From: Bacteroidales bacterium UBA1197
GTDB lineage: Bacteria; Bacteroidota; Bacteroidia; Bacteroidales; UBA932
Length of the DNA stretch: 47,369 nt
NCBI GenBank assembly: GCA_002309995.1
Contig: DBYB01000033.1
Location: forward strand, 7,224 to 54,592
Direction: 5' to 3'
Of the stretch, positions 40,301 to 47,369 are shown one piece after another. The position numbers were made by a program, and so were the translations under genes. Below the pieces are notes generated by a model. The model searched no databases. It was not told where the DNA came from and saw nothing but the letters and a program-made list of their open reading frames with translations. Position 1 is the first letter of the stretch. Every line of letters begins with the position of its first letter.

Positions 40301-41420
40301 GATAGAAGTTACCACCGCCCTGGCGGATGATATCATCCCCAATCCGAACGGTCTCGACAACGGGTACCTGAATGCCGGATTCGTTCTACGTGAAACACTT
40401 TCCAAACTCTGTACACGCAAGAGGAATGAGGGGAAGAACATAATTGCCGGCGTCAATTTCGGTTTCTTCGATTCTTACGCCGGAATCCTTCGTGGCTTTC
40501 ACGTTGAGAACGGAGAGCCTCTCTATATCAACAATCCGTCCGTAGTGGCGAATCTTACCAACCACAGATGGGGCTTTACCGTCTTCGGCGACGGTTCTGC
40601 CTCCTGCGGCAAGAAGGTCTTCACCGGAACTCTTCGTCACGCCGGGGTTGAGTATCCGTACTATAGCGTCAACGACACCACTCTGAGGCACGCCTCGCCG
40701 GAAGTGGCGCCCGTGAACCTTTACACGTCGCGCTACGTGAGGCTGCCGCATCCTTCGAACACCAAGATAGTCAACCCTCTGGCTTCGGACGTGCTGTACG
40801 TTGTATGCGAATACAAAGACGCTCCTATGAAGGTCAACTGCGGCTATGTTTCAGCAACGGTGACGAACATTTACGACGGCCGCAAGCAGTCGCTCTCTAG
40901 CATGCCCTACATATCGGCTGCCAACCGCGTCGGCATCGCCCTTTCCGGGGCAGTAGCCGACACCTGGGCGTCATCGGTAAAGGTAGGTGACACCGTGGAA
41001 TTGAAATGTGAAATCTCCATTGATGGAGACGCTTCCAAGCCCATTGCCTCGCAGGGCTCGACGATGTATGAAATTATGAAAGACGGTAAGGACCGTACAT
41101 CTTCCATCGGTTCCACATCCTCACTTCATAATAAATACGATCCTATGACTTGGCCGGTTGTCAGCGAAGACGGCAAGAAGCTGTGGCTGGTCCTGGTAGA
41201 TGGCCGTCAGGGCTGGTACTCAATGGGCCTTAAAGGATATGAGATTTACCGCATCTCCAAGAAACTTGGCGGCTGGTCCGCTACCCGCTTCGACGGCGGC
41301 GGCTCCACTACGATGTGGCTTTGGAACGCATCCTCGGGGAAAGGCTCCGTGGTCAACAGCGTTTCCGACAGCAACGGTGAAAGAAGTTGCATGTCCTATT
41401 TGTTAATACGAGCAAAATAA
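37350..41420 (+). CDS. Giant lipoprotein: fimbrillin-like domain + two GLUG modules + phosphodiester glycosidase
   Basis: 1356 residues. Lipoprotein signal with Cys21 (ACLTAC). The N-domain (about 30-250) has ITKTSVDGAKMSWSAGDEI and PYRAVYPAS. GLUG module 1 starts near 255 (AADFAAFAAAVNSG, DIDFSGVSSWTPVG, FNGCGHKLKNF) and module 2 near 668 (VDDLLAFAKAVNSG, DIDASSISEWAPIG, IDGMGHCIYGV). The NAGPA-like phosphodiester-glycosidase domain covers about 971-1356 with AGVNFGFFDSYAG, FHVENGEPLYIN and RFDGGGSTTMWL. Module 2 plus the enzyme domain is strongly similar to residues 130-802 of the protein at 26557, so part of the gene arose by duplication and fusion. Expected at the cell surface, cutting sugar phosphodiesters. 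Confidence 0.85.
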   Translation: MRVHLFRFAAATLLAACLTACVSELAPDESCAGPVRTSVQASLPGITKTSVDGAKMSWSAGDEIMINGSRSYALAAAGASASFDFADELTLPYRAVYPASIWKSDTQLVIPDSFDASLTQIPLWGYASSGNSIGFSALTAVFRVPLTGNGETLKKVTLTALGGETLSGTFSMDFANGKITPLSGINTVVLNCNAALAQEPLMLYLPVPEGSYPEGFRLEFEDANGITLSRTIGARTCVAGQLRAMPSLAWQQDKGIASAADFAAFAAAVNSGASTQQWENDEGVVTLLGDIDFSGVSSWTPVGTGVSTWASNALTVSGHPFTGHFNGCGHKLKNFTYTYAASGSEITKDSMNSIPCGIFGILGPGAVVENFVIDASCSFSFSPSVRSDAGIVAGLVNEATVRNITNYASMTLDNKGADDTRQTMAMLGFAFSKDGDTLIEGLVNEGKVSASAGSNVKNGATGVQVAGIVGFSTNASGSSKTVHVFRCTNYGELETTVCRSAGIVAASNRYTLVESCENHGNNYNGFSVSGGGRIANITCITGDGSALVACVNYADVICSTKARAGGVVSLVNNKNNRFERCANYGRVITDETTYRGTLFQQCNLAASFSACIAAGDVGTYNGGSYQMVGVNAENYFDYVGSHNASATNVTADNIIYGKKPEWKGISNVDDLLAFAKAVNSGASLSAWQSDGKVQILRDIDASSISEWAPIGTDQRPLTCSIDGMGHCIYGVNWRIDAEKYPHAGLFGNANGVTISNLVFGNKGNRVVFYGNPAKLRAGGIVGYSKGVTMHSVTNNADLGVEGSSASGNGLIIGGLAGYNSPESTIGGDDEADACINNGNIIVPLACQQGGLAGYSTGVVRNSVNNGTIIGRINGNYGPAWGCCYNQTAASFSNNKGYGRVGDYDTYAKIPDQAPESNFYNAVRQDYTNCFTPENNSVDWTADSYYDWNVLESRTLAGGVSYRHCQFKNVPRHMHVLEIDLTNPAIEVTTALADDIIPNPNGLDNGYLNAGFVLRETLSKLCTRKRNEGKNIIAGVNFGFFDSYAGILRGFHVENGEPLYINNPSVVANLTNHRWGFTVFGDGSASCGKKVFTGTLRHAGVEYPYYSVNDTTLRHASPEVAPVNLYTSRYVRLPHPSNTKIVNPLASDVLYVVCEYKDAPMKVNCGYVSATVTNIYDGRKQSLSSMPYISAANRVGIALSGAVADTWASSVKVGDTVELKCEISIDGDASKPIASQGSTMYEIMKDGKDRTSSIGSTSSLHNKYDPMTWPVVSEDGKKLWLVLVDGRQGWYSMGLKGYEIYRISKKLGGWSATRFDGGGSTTMWLWNASSGKGSVVNSVSDSNGERSCMSYLLIRAK

Positions 41421-41427
41421 TATAAGT

Positions 41428-44400
41428 ATGAGAAAATCAGTATTATTCATTTGCACTGCGGCATTGTGCGCCGCCTTGTTGCCGGGTTGTACTCAGGAAC
41501 TCCCGCAGCCGGTCAACAAGAATGTAATCAGCGTGTCCCTTCCGGAACTCGCAAGCAAGACGGCCATCGACGGCGTCAAGGTTAGCTGGACGGCAGGCGA
41601 TGCCATCGTCGTCAACGGTGCGACTTCGTCGCCCCTCACCGAGGCTTCAGCCGTCGGCAGCTTCTCATTTGCAGAGATTGTGTCGACTCCTTATGAGGGA
41701 GTGTATCCCGCTTCCATCTACAAGGATGCGCAGACGGTGACTCTCCCCTCAGAGCGAAGCGCTGATTCCCAGACCGTCATACTGGGCGGCCGTTCCGAGA
41801 CTGAGGGCCAGCTGCAGTTTTCTTCGCTTACGGCTATGCTGAAGGTGACGGTGGTTGGTACCGCTGAAACCGTGGTCAAGAAGGTCGTGGTTGCCGGTCT
41901 CGGAGGCGAGCAGATTGTCGGAGACTTCACCATCGACTACTCAACTCTCGCGCTCACGGGCATTTCCGAAGCCGATGCGGACAAGGTTCTTACAGTCAAC
42001 TGCGACGTCAGCCTTGCCGAGCCGCTGCTGCTTTACCTGCCCGTCCCCGCCGGCGAGTATCCCCGGGGTTTCAAGGTGACCGTGACGGACCAGAACGGAG
42101 ATATAATGACGCGTAACACCAGCGCCCGTACCCTGGCAGCCGGCCAGTTGCGCGCTATGCCGGCAGTGTCTTGGAAAGTGAACGGTATTGCAGACGCGGC
42201 CGATTTCGCCGCATTTGCCGAAGCCGTGAACTCCGGAGCCCCCACTCTCCAGTGGGAGAATGAGCAGGGTTGGGTGAACCTACTGGCCGATATCGACTTT
42301 GCCGAGGTGTCTTCCTGGACTCCTGTCGGCTTTGCCATCGCCCCCTGGGGATCGAGCTATAACCCGGTGATTACGGAAGGTTTTGCTTTCACTGGCAAGT
42401 TCGATGGCAATGCCCATCATATCAAGAACTTCCACCTGGTCTGTGACGAGACGGTTACGGGCCGCCACTGGGGCCTCTTCGGTTGCCTCGGCGAAGGCGC
42501 CATCGTCCAGAACTTCGTCATTGAAGACAACTGTTCGCTGACCGTGAATACTTCCGCTTCCGTAAGCGCCGGCCTGATTGCAGGCGTGCTCTATGACGCC
42601 GACGTGCGCGACGTCACCAGCTACGCACCTATGACCTATGCAGGCGGCGCGGCCGGCCTGGTGCATATGGCTCTCGTCGGAGGAATGTACTCCAAGAACC
42701 GCGGATGCACCGTGGACAGCGTCCATAATTATGGCGCAATGACCGCGACGAACAGCGCCAATATGAATGCAGGTGCTACCGGAATCCATATGGCAGGTAT
42801 CGTTGGCTTCACCAATGCTCCTACCGGCAACACTTTCCGCAACACCATCTCGTCCTGCAACAACTATGGCGACATGACATCTCAGGCGGGGCGTACTTCC
42901 GGCATCGTCGCGGCTGCCAACAGCTGTACAGATATCATCGGATGCGAGAACCGCGGCAACCAGCTGAATACGATGGCCAAGAATGACGGCACACGTCTGG
43001 GCGGTATTGCCTGCCTGGTTGCCAATGGCACTAAGTTGACTTCCTGCAAGAACTACGGAAATCTGGTTTCCACGACTGCCGGCCGTTGCGGCGGCATCAT
43101 ATCACTGCCGAGCAACTCCCCCGGTCCTTTCACCGGCTGCGAGAACTATGGTGAGATTATCACCGACAGTCAATATCGCGGAGTGTTCTTTGGCTATCTC
43201 AATTCCGTTACTACCTGGGAAGGCGGCGTTGCCGGCGGAAAGGTTGGTAAGTATAATGACGGCACCTACGAATACGACCTTTATCCCGAATCCGGCAAGG
43301 TCGCCTATCTTGGCAAGACGAACGCCACAGGTGCAGGCAGTGCTTTCAACAATATCACCTATCAGATCCAGACAGGCGAAGAGCAGCCCGATCCGGATCT
43401 GAACGCCGAGGCTGATTTCAGAATCTTTTTTATCGGCAACAGCTTCACGAAGGACGCCGTCGAGCATCTTCCCGGCATCCTGAATGCCGCCGGCCTCAAC
43501 AAGATCCAGCTCGTGCATATGTACTACGGCGGCAGGACCATACCCGAATACAACAGCGGCTGGTCCAGTTCCGCGGATTACCATTGCTACCTCTGCAATC
43601 CCGGCCAGACTACCTGGACCGACATAACCGGCAAGAGCCTTGCCCAGGTGGCCGTCAGCGCGAAATTCGACATAGTGACCATCCAGGAGCATACCGGAAG
43701 GCAGCTGGCCTGGGCGTGGACATCCAATGAGAAGACCGCAGTCAACGGACTTGTGCAGAAAGTGAAGGAGGCGCAGGCTTCAGTCGGCGCTTCGCCGAAG
43801 CTGTATTACATCCTCTCGCAGGCATATCACGACCTTTCCAAGGCGCAGAACGTTACCAAGCCGTTCACCAATACTGCCGAAATGTGGGCGTGCATTGCCG
43901 CACAGGGACAGGCTGTGATGAATGAGTGCGCCTTCGACGGCATCATTTCCACCGGCGCAATGCTCCAGAACCTGCGTACTTCCGGCCTGAACAACGATAT
44001 GGCCCTCACCCGCGACGGCTATCATATGGATTACGGCCTGGCACGCTATGGCGCCGCCTGTACGGTATTCGAGACGATTATCGGCCCCTTCAACGGGAAT
44101 GTCACTATGGATGCGAACAGTTTCCGTTACACCTCTACTGCTGCAGGAACGACTGCAGTTACCGATGCAAGCGCTCCTATCGCCATCAAGGCTGCCCGTT
44201 ATGCCATCGCCAAGCCTTTCGAGGTAACTGATATGGAGGGCGAAGGCGGCTCCGGATCCGGCGGACAGGAGCAGGAGCAGGAAAACATCAGCATCAGCAC
44301 TGCTGCAGAATTCGCGGCGTTTGCTGCACGCGTCAACGGGGGAGACGAAGATGCCGCAAATGCTAACGTCACTCTGACCGCCGACATTGACTTCTCAGGC

Positions 44401-45504
44401 CTGGATGCCTGGACACCCGTAGGCGATGCAACCTCATCCGGAAACGGTAACAATGCTTCTGCCGCACAGGGCCCTGTGTTCAGCGGAGTGTTCGACGGCG
44501 CCGGACACACCCTGAAGAACTTCAAGTACACGGTCGCTATGGCCGAAGGCAAGACCTGGGGACTCTTCGGATATGTGTACAAGGCTACGCTCAAGAATTT
44601 CACCGTTGAGGCCGATATGACCTTCTCTGCAAGCGGTACCGCAGACGTGGGTGTCGTTGTCGGAACTGCCAACAGCAGTACGATTGAGAACGTACAGGTG
44701 ACCGGGAAGATTACTTCTGCCGGATCATCAGTGGGCAAGCGCTTCGCCATCGGCGGTATTACCGGCTTCGCTTTCAGCACCGTCAGCGGAACGGCCGGCA
44801 TCCTTGATTGTATCATTAAAGACTGCACTGTCACCGCTACGGTCAATGCCGATTGCGGCGCCAACGAGCAAAACGGTGCTACCTGTGTGATGTACGGAGG
44901 AATAGCCGGATTCTGTACGAACGTAAAGGACGACGATTCCTTTGTCCGCATCACGAACTGCGTGAACAACGGCTCTATGACTGTCAAGCTGGGGCGCTGC
45001 TCCGGTATTGTCGCAGCTGCCAATAGCTGCACTGTAATCAAGAGCTGCACCAACAACGCTTCACAGTACAATACCATTGCTAACGGACGCATCGGCCAGG
45101 TTGTATGTTTCCTGAGCTACAAGTCGGGAATCATTGACGGCCAGAACAACGGTGACCTCACGACAACGGACTCTAAGACTACTACCGGAGGTCTCGTTGC
45201 GCTGATGGGCGACAAGACCTGCTACATGGAAGGCGGAGACCGCGTTGCCAATACCGCGACTATTATTTCCGCTTACGATCTCAATACAGATAGCCAGAAA
45301 CGTCGTCTCAGCGGCTTGATTGGCGGATATCTGAACACCTTTGATCATATCTCCAACCTTAAGGTTGGCGGTCAGCTCGGTGTTTACAACGCCGGCGGCA
45401 GCCCCGAAATGTTCAACATCAATGCCGACAACATCATGACCTACATCGGCGGCATCAACAACAGCTACGCCAGCAAAATCACCGGCATAACCTACGTCGA
45501 GTAG
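41428..45504 (+). CDS. Giant lipoprotein: fimbrillin-like domain + GLUG + DUF4886 hydrolase + GLUG
   Basis: 1358 residues. Lipoprotein signal with Cys21 (LLPGC). The N-domain (about 28-250) has SKTAIDGVKVSWTAGDAI and YEGVYPAS. GLUG module 1 runs about 250-640 (AADFAAFAEAVNSG, DIDFAEVSSWTPVG). A DUF4886/SGNH-type hydrolase domain lies at about 660-930, with the nucleophile block FIGNSFT near 670, TIQEHTGRQLAW, and the late DGYHMDYGLARYG that supplies the catalytic His. A Gly/Ser/Glu/Gln linker leads to GLUG module 2 (about 945-1358; FDGAGHTLKNF). SGNH enzymes typically remove ester groups such as acetyl, so de-esterification of the glycan is plausible. Last gene of the operon, followed by a strong terminator. 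Confidence 0.85.
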   Translation: MRKSVLFICTAALCAALLPGCTQELPQPVNKNVISVSLPELASKTAIDGVKVSWTAGDAIVVNGATSSPLTEASAVGSFSFAEIVSTPYEGVYPASIYKDAQTVTLPSERSADSQTVILGGRSETEGQLQFSSLTAMLKVTVVGTAETVVKKVVVAGLGGEQIVGDFTIDYSTLALTGISEADADKVLTVNCDVSLAEPLLLYLPVPAGEYPRGFKVTVTDQNGDIMTRNTSARTLAAGQLRAMPAVSWKVNGIADAADFAAFAEAVNSGAPTLQWENEQGWVNLLADIDFAEVSSWTPVGFAIAPWGSSYNPVITEGFAFTGKFDGNAHHIKNFHLVCDETVTGRHWGLFGCLGEGAIVQNFVIEDNCSLTVNTSASVSAGLIAGVLYDADVRDVTSYAPMTYAGGAAGLVHMALVGGMYSKNRGCTVDSVHNYGAMTATNSANMNAGATGIHMAGIVGFTNAPTGNTFRNTISSCNNYGDMTSQAGRTSGIVAAANSCTDIIGCENRGNQLNTMAKNDGTRLGGIACLVANGTKLTSCKNYGNLVSTTAGRCGGIISLPSNSPGPFTGCENYGEIITDSQYRGVFFGYLNSVTTWEGGVAGGKVGKYNDGTYEYDLYPESGKVAYLGKTNATGAGSAFNNITYQIQTGEEQPDPDLNAEADFRIFFIGNSFTKDAVEHLPGILNAAGLNKIQLVHMYYGGRTIPEYNSGWSSSADYHCYLCNPGQTTWTDITGKSLAQVAVSAKFDIVTIQEHTGRQLAWAWTSNEKTAVNGLVQKVKEAQASVGASPKLYYILSQAYHDLSKAQNVTKPFTNTAEMWACIAAQGQAVMNECAFDGIISTGAMLQNLRTSGLNNDMALTRDGYHMDYGLARYGAACTVFETIIGPFNGNVTMDANSFRYTSTAAGTTAVTDASAPIAIKAARYAIAKPFEVTDMEGEGGSGSGGQEQEQENISISTAAEFAAFAARVNGGDEDAANANVTLTADIDFSGLDAWTPVGDATSSGNGNNASAAQGPVFSGVFDGAGHTLKNFKYTVAMAEGKTWGLFGYVYKATLKNFTVEADMTFSASGTADVGVVVGTANSSTIENVQVTGKITSAGSSVGKRFAIGGITGFAFSTVSGTAGILDCIIKDCTVTATVNADCGANEQNGATCVMYGGIAGFCTNVKDDDSFVRITNCVNNGSMTVKLGRCSGIVAAANSCTVIKSCTNNASQYNTIANGRIGQVVCFLSYKSGIIDGQNNGDLTTTDSKTTTGGLVALMGDKTCYMEGGDRVANTATIISAYDLNTDSQKRRLSGLIGGYLNTFDHISNLKVGGQLGVYNAGGSPEMFNINADNIMTYIGGINNSYASKITGITYVE

Positions 45505-45521
45505 CAGCTGTTAGCTAACAC

Positions 45522-45565
45522 ATAAGTGCCCGATTATCTATGCATAACCGGGCACTTATCTTTTT
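45522..45565 (+). terminator. Strong rho-independent terminator of the utilisation operon
   Basis: ATAAGTGCCCG (45522-45532) pairs perfectly with CGGGCACTTAT (45549-45559), followed by a T-rich tract to 45565. It lies 17 bases after the last stop of the operon. Confidence 0.93.
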
Positions 45566-45586
45566 CTGCTGCCTTAAGCCGATTGC

Positions 45587-45613
45587 GGACGGATTTTCGG
45601 TCAAAATCCGTCC
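45587..45613. repeat. Perfect hairpin, possible right end of an IS200/IS605-type element
   Basis: GGACGGATTTT (45587-45597) and AAAATCCGTCC (45603-45613) form an 11-bp perfect stem with a 5-nt loop. It lies 38 bases past the stop of the tnpB-like remnant on the minus strand, where IS200/IS605 right ends carry subterminal hairpins. No T run follows, so a terminator is less likely. Confidence 0.55.
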
Positions 45614-45651
45614 AAATGTGAGCGGTTTGCCAGATGTGCCAATCGGGAACA

Positions 45652-45864
45652 TCAGCGCCACCTTCCCCTCCGGCGTGAAGTATGACCTGCGGCCACGCTT
45701 CGGAGCCATTCTCCGGTGGCTGACGCCCCCTGCCGTGCAAGCACGGTCTTACGGGTGCTCCCGGACGAGGCAACGCCCTGCCTCAATATAATCACGCTTG
45801 CGTTCAAGTCCCTGTCGTGACTTGCTCCGCTCTCATCTGCGGGTGAAGCACCGCAGTATTCCCG
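45652..45864 (-). pseudogene. Remnant of a tnpB-like gene, 3' end only
   Basis: The minus strand reads EYCGASPADESG, then ASHDRDLNASVIILRQG, and on to a basic tail (TSRRRGRW) before TGA at 45652-45654. The HDRDLNAS segment matches the last catalytic block of TnpB (IS200/IS605-family RNA-guided nuclease), which follows a zinc-binding CG motif. A TAG stop directly upstream (45865-45867) ends the frame, and the rest of TnpB (about 300 residues) is missing. The fragment starts immediately after the stop of the AAA ATPase gene. The identification rests on one motif and general layout. Confidence 0.55.
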
Positions 45865-45868
45865 CTAA

Positions 45869-47221
45869 TTATAATAATACCTCCTTCGGAGGATTCTCCT
45901 TGATGAACATTGTGAAATAAATGGGAAGATAGGTTAAGTATCCATCCTGCTTGATTTCTCTGGCATTTGAGAGGACATAGGCCTGTTTTACCCTGTAATC
46001 AGGATTTGACATAAAGGTATTCAGCGCCCGATGAATGGTGTAATCTTTTCCGGACTTTACTTCTATGGGCATTATGGCTACATTGTCGTAGTCATCCAGA
46101 ATGAATTCAACTTCGCCGTGTGCTTTGTTGTCATAGTAGAACAACTGCTTGATGCCATGGGCCTTCAACTCAGATGCGACCACGGTCTCATATACGCTTC
46201 CGAGATTGACGCTGAGCCGGTCATTCATAACCGCATCAATGCTGTACTTGTACAGTTCATTGGTGAGTAACCCCACATCATTCATATATAGCTTAAGAAG
46301 ATTCTTGCTTTCCGATTCTTTCAGGGGGAAAGTCGGTGATGAAATGGCTTTAACGTCCAGGCAGATCCCGGCACCGATGATATAATCAAATTCATCCCTG
46401 TAATCATTACTGCGCTTGTCTCCCTTTTCCGCTATGTCCTTGTATACAATACGTTTCTTCTTGTTTGCCATCAGGGATGGAACCATATTGTATATTCTGG
46501 TTATCTGTAATTTATGATCTTTGTCATATTGAGCAGCGTCCACTCCATACAAAGCGTGGATGGAATCGTGTATAGCCCTCACGGCAACCATATTCCTTGA
46601 GCCAAGGAATTCCTTCACTGCATCAGGGAGGCCACCTACCAGCAAATACTTTTTGAACAAATCGAGCATTTTTGCATGCATGGCATCATCAAGACTCTCC
46701 CGTGCGACGAATCTCTTCTCCAGTGTGCCGATTGCCGCCTCGGAGAAACCATTTGCCCAAAGGAACTCCTCAAAGTCAAGCGGAAACATGTGATTAATGA
46801 GAATATCTCCTGCTGGGACGGAGGGAGTGTTCCTAAGAGTAACACCCAGGAGAGAACCGCTGGCGATGTAGGTGAATCTCCCTTCTTTCCTCAGAAACCT
46901 CAGAAGTGTCAATAGATGAGGGTATGCTTGAATCTCATCAAGGAATACTATGGTGTCATCCTTCGTTCCCTTCATCTTATCACCGGCAATAGTGCTGAGG
47001 CGGAAATAGAACTCTTCGGTGGTCGTCGCATTCTCAAAGAGTTTATCACCGGCTTTGTCCTCTACAAAGTCAATCTCTATGTAGTTAGGGAACAGCTCTT
47101 GAGCCACATCCCGGATGATATAAGATTTTCCGATCTGGCGGGCACCGTCTATTACCATAATTTTGGTATCCCGGCTTGCCAGATGGTTGTAGATAATGGG
47201 ACGAATCTTTCTTTTAAGCAT
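45869..47221 (-). CDS. AAA family ATPase with DUF4143 domain
   Basis: 450 residues. The AAA_14-type ATPase domain (about 18-150) has Walker A GARQIGKS (26-33) and Walker B IVFLDEIQ (91-98), with ASGSLLG as a sensor. The C-terminal DUF4143 domain (about 215-400) contains the nuclease-like core KAHGEVEFILDD followed by IEVKSGKDY, a D-x-n-E-x-K pattern. This family is abundant and often present in many copies in Bacteroidales. Its role is unknown; toxin-like, mobile-element and defence roles have all been suggested without proof. Codon use is more AT-rich than in the operon to the left. Its promoter box lies at 47243-47250 with three 33-bp-spaced repeats upstream. Confidence 0.92.
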   Translation of the reverse strand: MLKRKIRPIIYNHLASRDTKIMVIDGARQIGKSYIIRDVAQELFPNYIEIDFVEDKAGDKLFENATTTEEFYFRLSTIAGDKMKGTKDDTIVFLDEIQAYPHLLTLLRFLRKEGRFTYIASGSLLGVTLRNTPSVPAGDILINHMFPLDFEEFLWANGFSEAAIGTLEKRFVARESLDDAMHAKMLDLFKKYLLVGGLPDAVKEFLGSRNMVAVRAIHDSIHALYGVDAAQYDKDHKLQITRIYNMVPSLMANKKKRIVYKDIAEKGDKRSNDYRDEFDYIIGAGICLDVKAISSPTFPLKESESKNLLKLYMNDVGLLTNELYKYSIDAVMNDRLSVNLGSVYETVVASELKAHGIKQLFYYDNKAHGEVEFILDDYDNVAIMPIEVKSGKDYTIHRALNTFMSNPDYRVKQAYVLSNAREIKQDGYLTYLPIYFTMFIKENPPKEVLL

Positions 47222-47242
47222 TTCCGTGGTCTTTGTTTAGTG

Positions 47243-47250
47243 CAAATATA
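47243..47250 (-). promoter_or_regulatory. -7 box (TATATTTG) for the AAA ATPase gene
   Basis: The minus strand reads TATATTTG, 21 bases before the ATG at 47221. It directly abuts the first copy of the 33-bp-spaced repeat. Confidence 0.6.
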
Positions 47251-47325
47251 CGCTTTTCTATGAAATCACAATATAAAAATCCACGCTTTTCCATGAAATA
47301 TTTGTGTGATTGTGCCCGCTTTTCC
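47251..47325 (-). repeat. Three direct repeats at 33-bp spacing upstream of the ATPase
   Basis: The plus strand reads CGCTTTTCTATGAAAT at 47251, CGCTTTTCCATGAAAT at 47284 and CGCTTTTCC at 47317. The starts are exactly 33 bp apart, about three helical turns, so a regulator could bind all three on one face of the DNA next to the promoter. The remainder of the window to 47369 shows nothing further. Confidence 0.75.
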
Positions 47326-47369
47326 AAATTAATGCAAGTAGTGTGTACTGCTCGCTGGAAGTAGACACG

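Noticed and set aside
45515..45773. Two overlapping minus-strand frames after the operon terminator read as short genes
   Set aside because: They cross the terminator and hairpin, are in different frames from the tnpB-like remnant, and show no protein-like features.
47251..47325. The three 33-bp-spaced repeats as a CRISPR array
   Set aside because: Only 9-16 bases are conserved, there are just three units, no cas genes are nearby, and the repeats sit in a promoter.

Overview
The window looks like chromosomal DNA from a fairly GC-rich member of the Bacteroidales (Bacteroidota). The evidence is a SusC/SusD pair driven by an ECF sigma/FecR couple, many Cys-terminated lipoprotein signal peptides, BACON and GLUG domains, DUF5723- and ORF6N-type proteins, and repeated TAnnTTTG promoter boxes typical of the phylum. 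Genus cannot be fixed from sequence reading alone.

Left part (1-17.9 kb), core and envelope genes. After the tail of an unknown gene and a terminator comes a CAU-anticodon tRNA. A minus-strand operon follows: a very large lipoprotein, a DUF5723 barrel-like protein and a flavodiiron protein. Divergent from it is a plus-strand envelope operon (TM2 protein, LolA-like protein, two TPR/small-membrane-hairpin proteins). Then come miaA and nth on the minus strand and a small outer-membrane barrel protein on the plus strand. A tightly overlapping minus-strand surface-polysaccharide operon runs from about 16.6 kb down to 11.4 kb: Wzx-type flippase, GT2, FrhB-like iron-sulfur protein, polysaccharide pyruvyl transferase, and a nucleosidase. 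A GT4 glycosyltransferase is divergent from it.

Middle (17.9-19.6 kb), an AT-richer accessory patch. An ORF6N/PLD-like protein is bracketed by two copies of a 52-bp repeat containing a dyad. A third copy of the dyad arms lies inside a coding gene at 7.8 kb. A probable tiny membrane protein is also present.

Right part (19.6-45.6 kb), one long polysaccharide-utilisation-type operon ending in a strong terminator. Order: ECF sigma, FecR anti-sigma, SusC with an N-terminal STN domain, SusD, then nine further genes. Five are giant lipoproteins built from GLUG beta-helix modules (eight modules in all). Two of these end in a phosphodiester-glycosidase (NAGPA-type) domain and one carries a DUF4886 SGNH-type hydrolase domain. 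The others are a propeller lipoprotein resembling TagC/phage receptor-binding propellers, a histidine phosphatase of the phytase/MINPP type, and two 43-45 residue peptides, each placed immediately before a GLUG protein. No ordinary glycoside hydrolase is seen. My inference is a system for capturing and cutting a phosphodiester-containing glycan (a teichoic-acid-like or phosphoglycan substrate) and removing the phosphate.

The right edge (45.6-47.4 kb) holds a decayed tnpB 3' end with a perfect hairpin, then an AAA/DUF4143 ATPase whose promoter region carries three direct repeats spaced exactly 33 bp.
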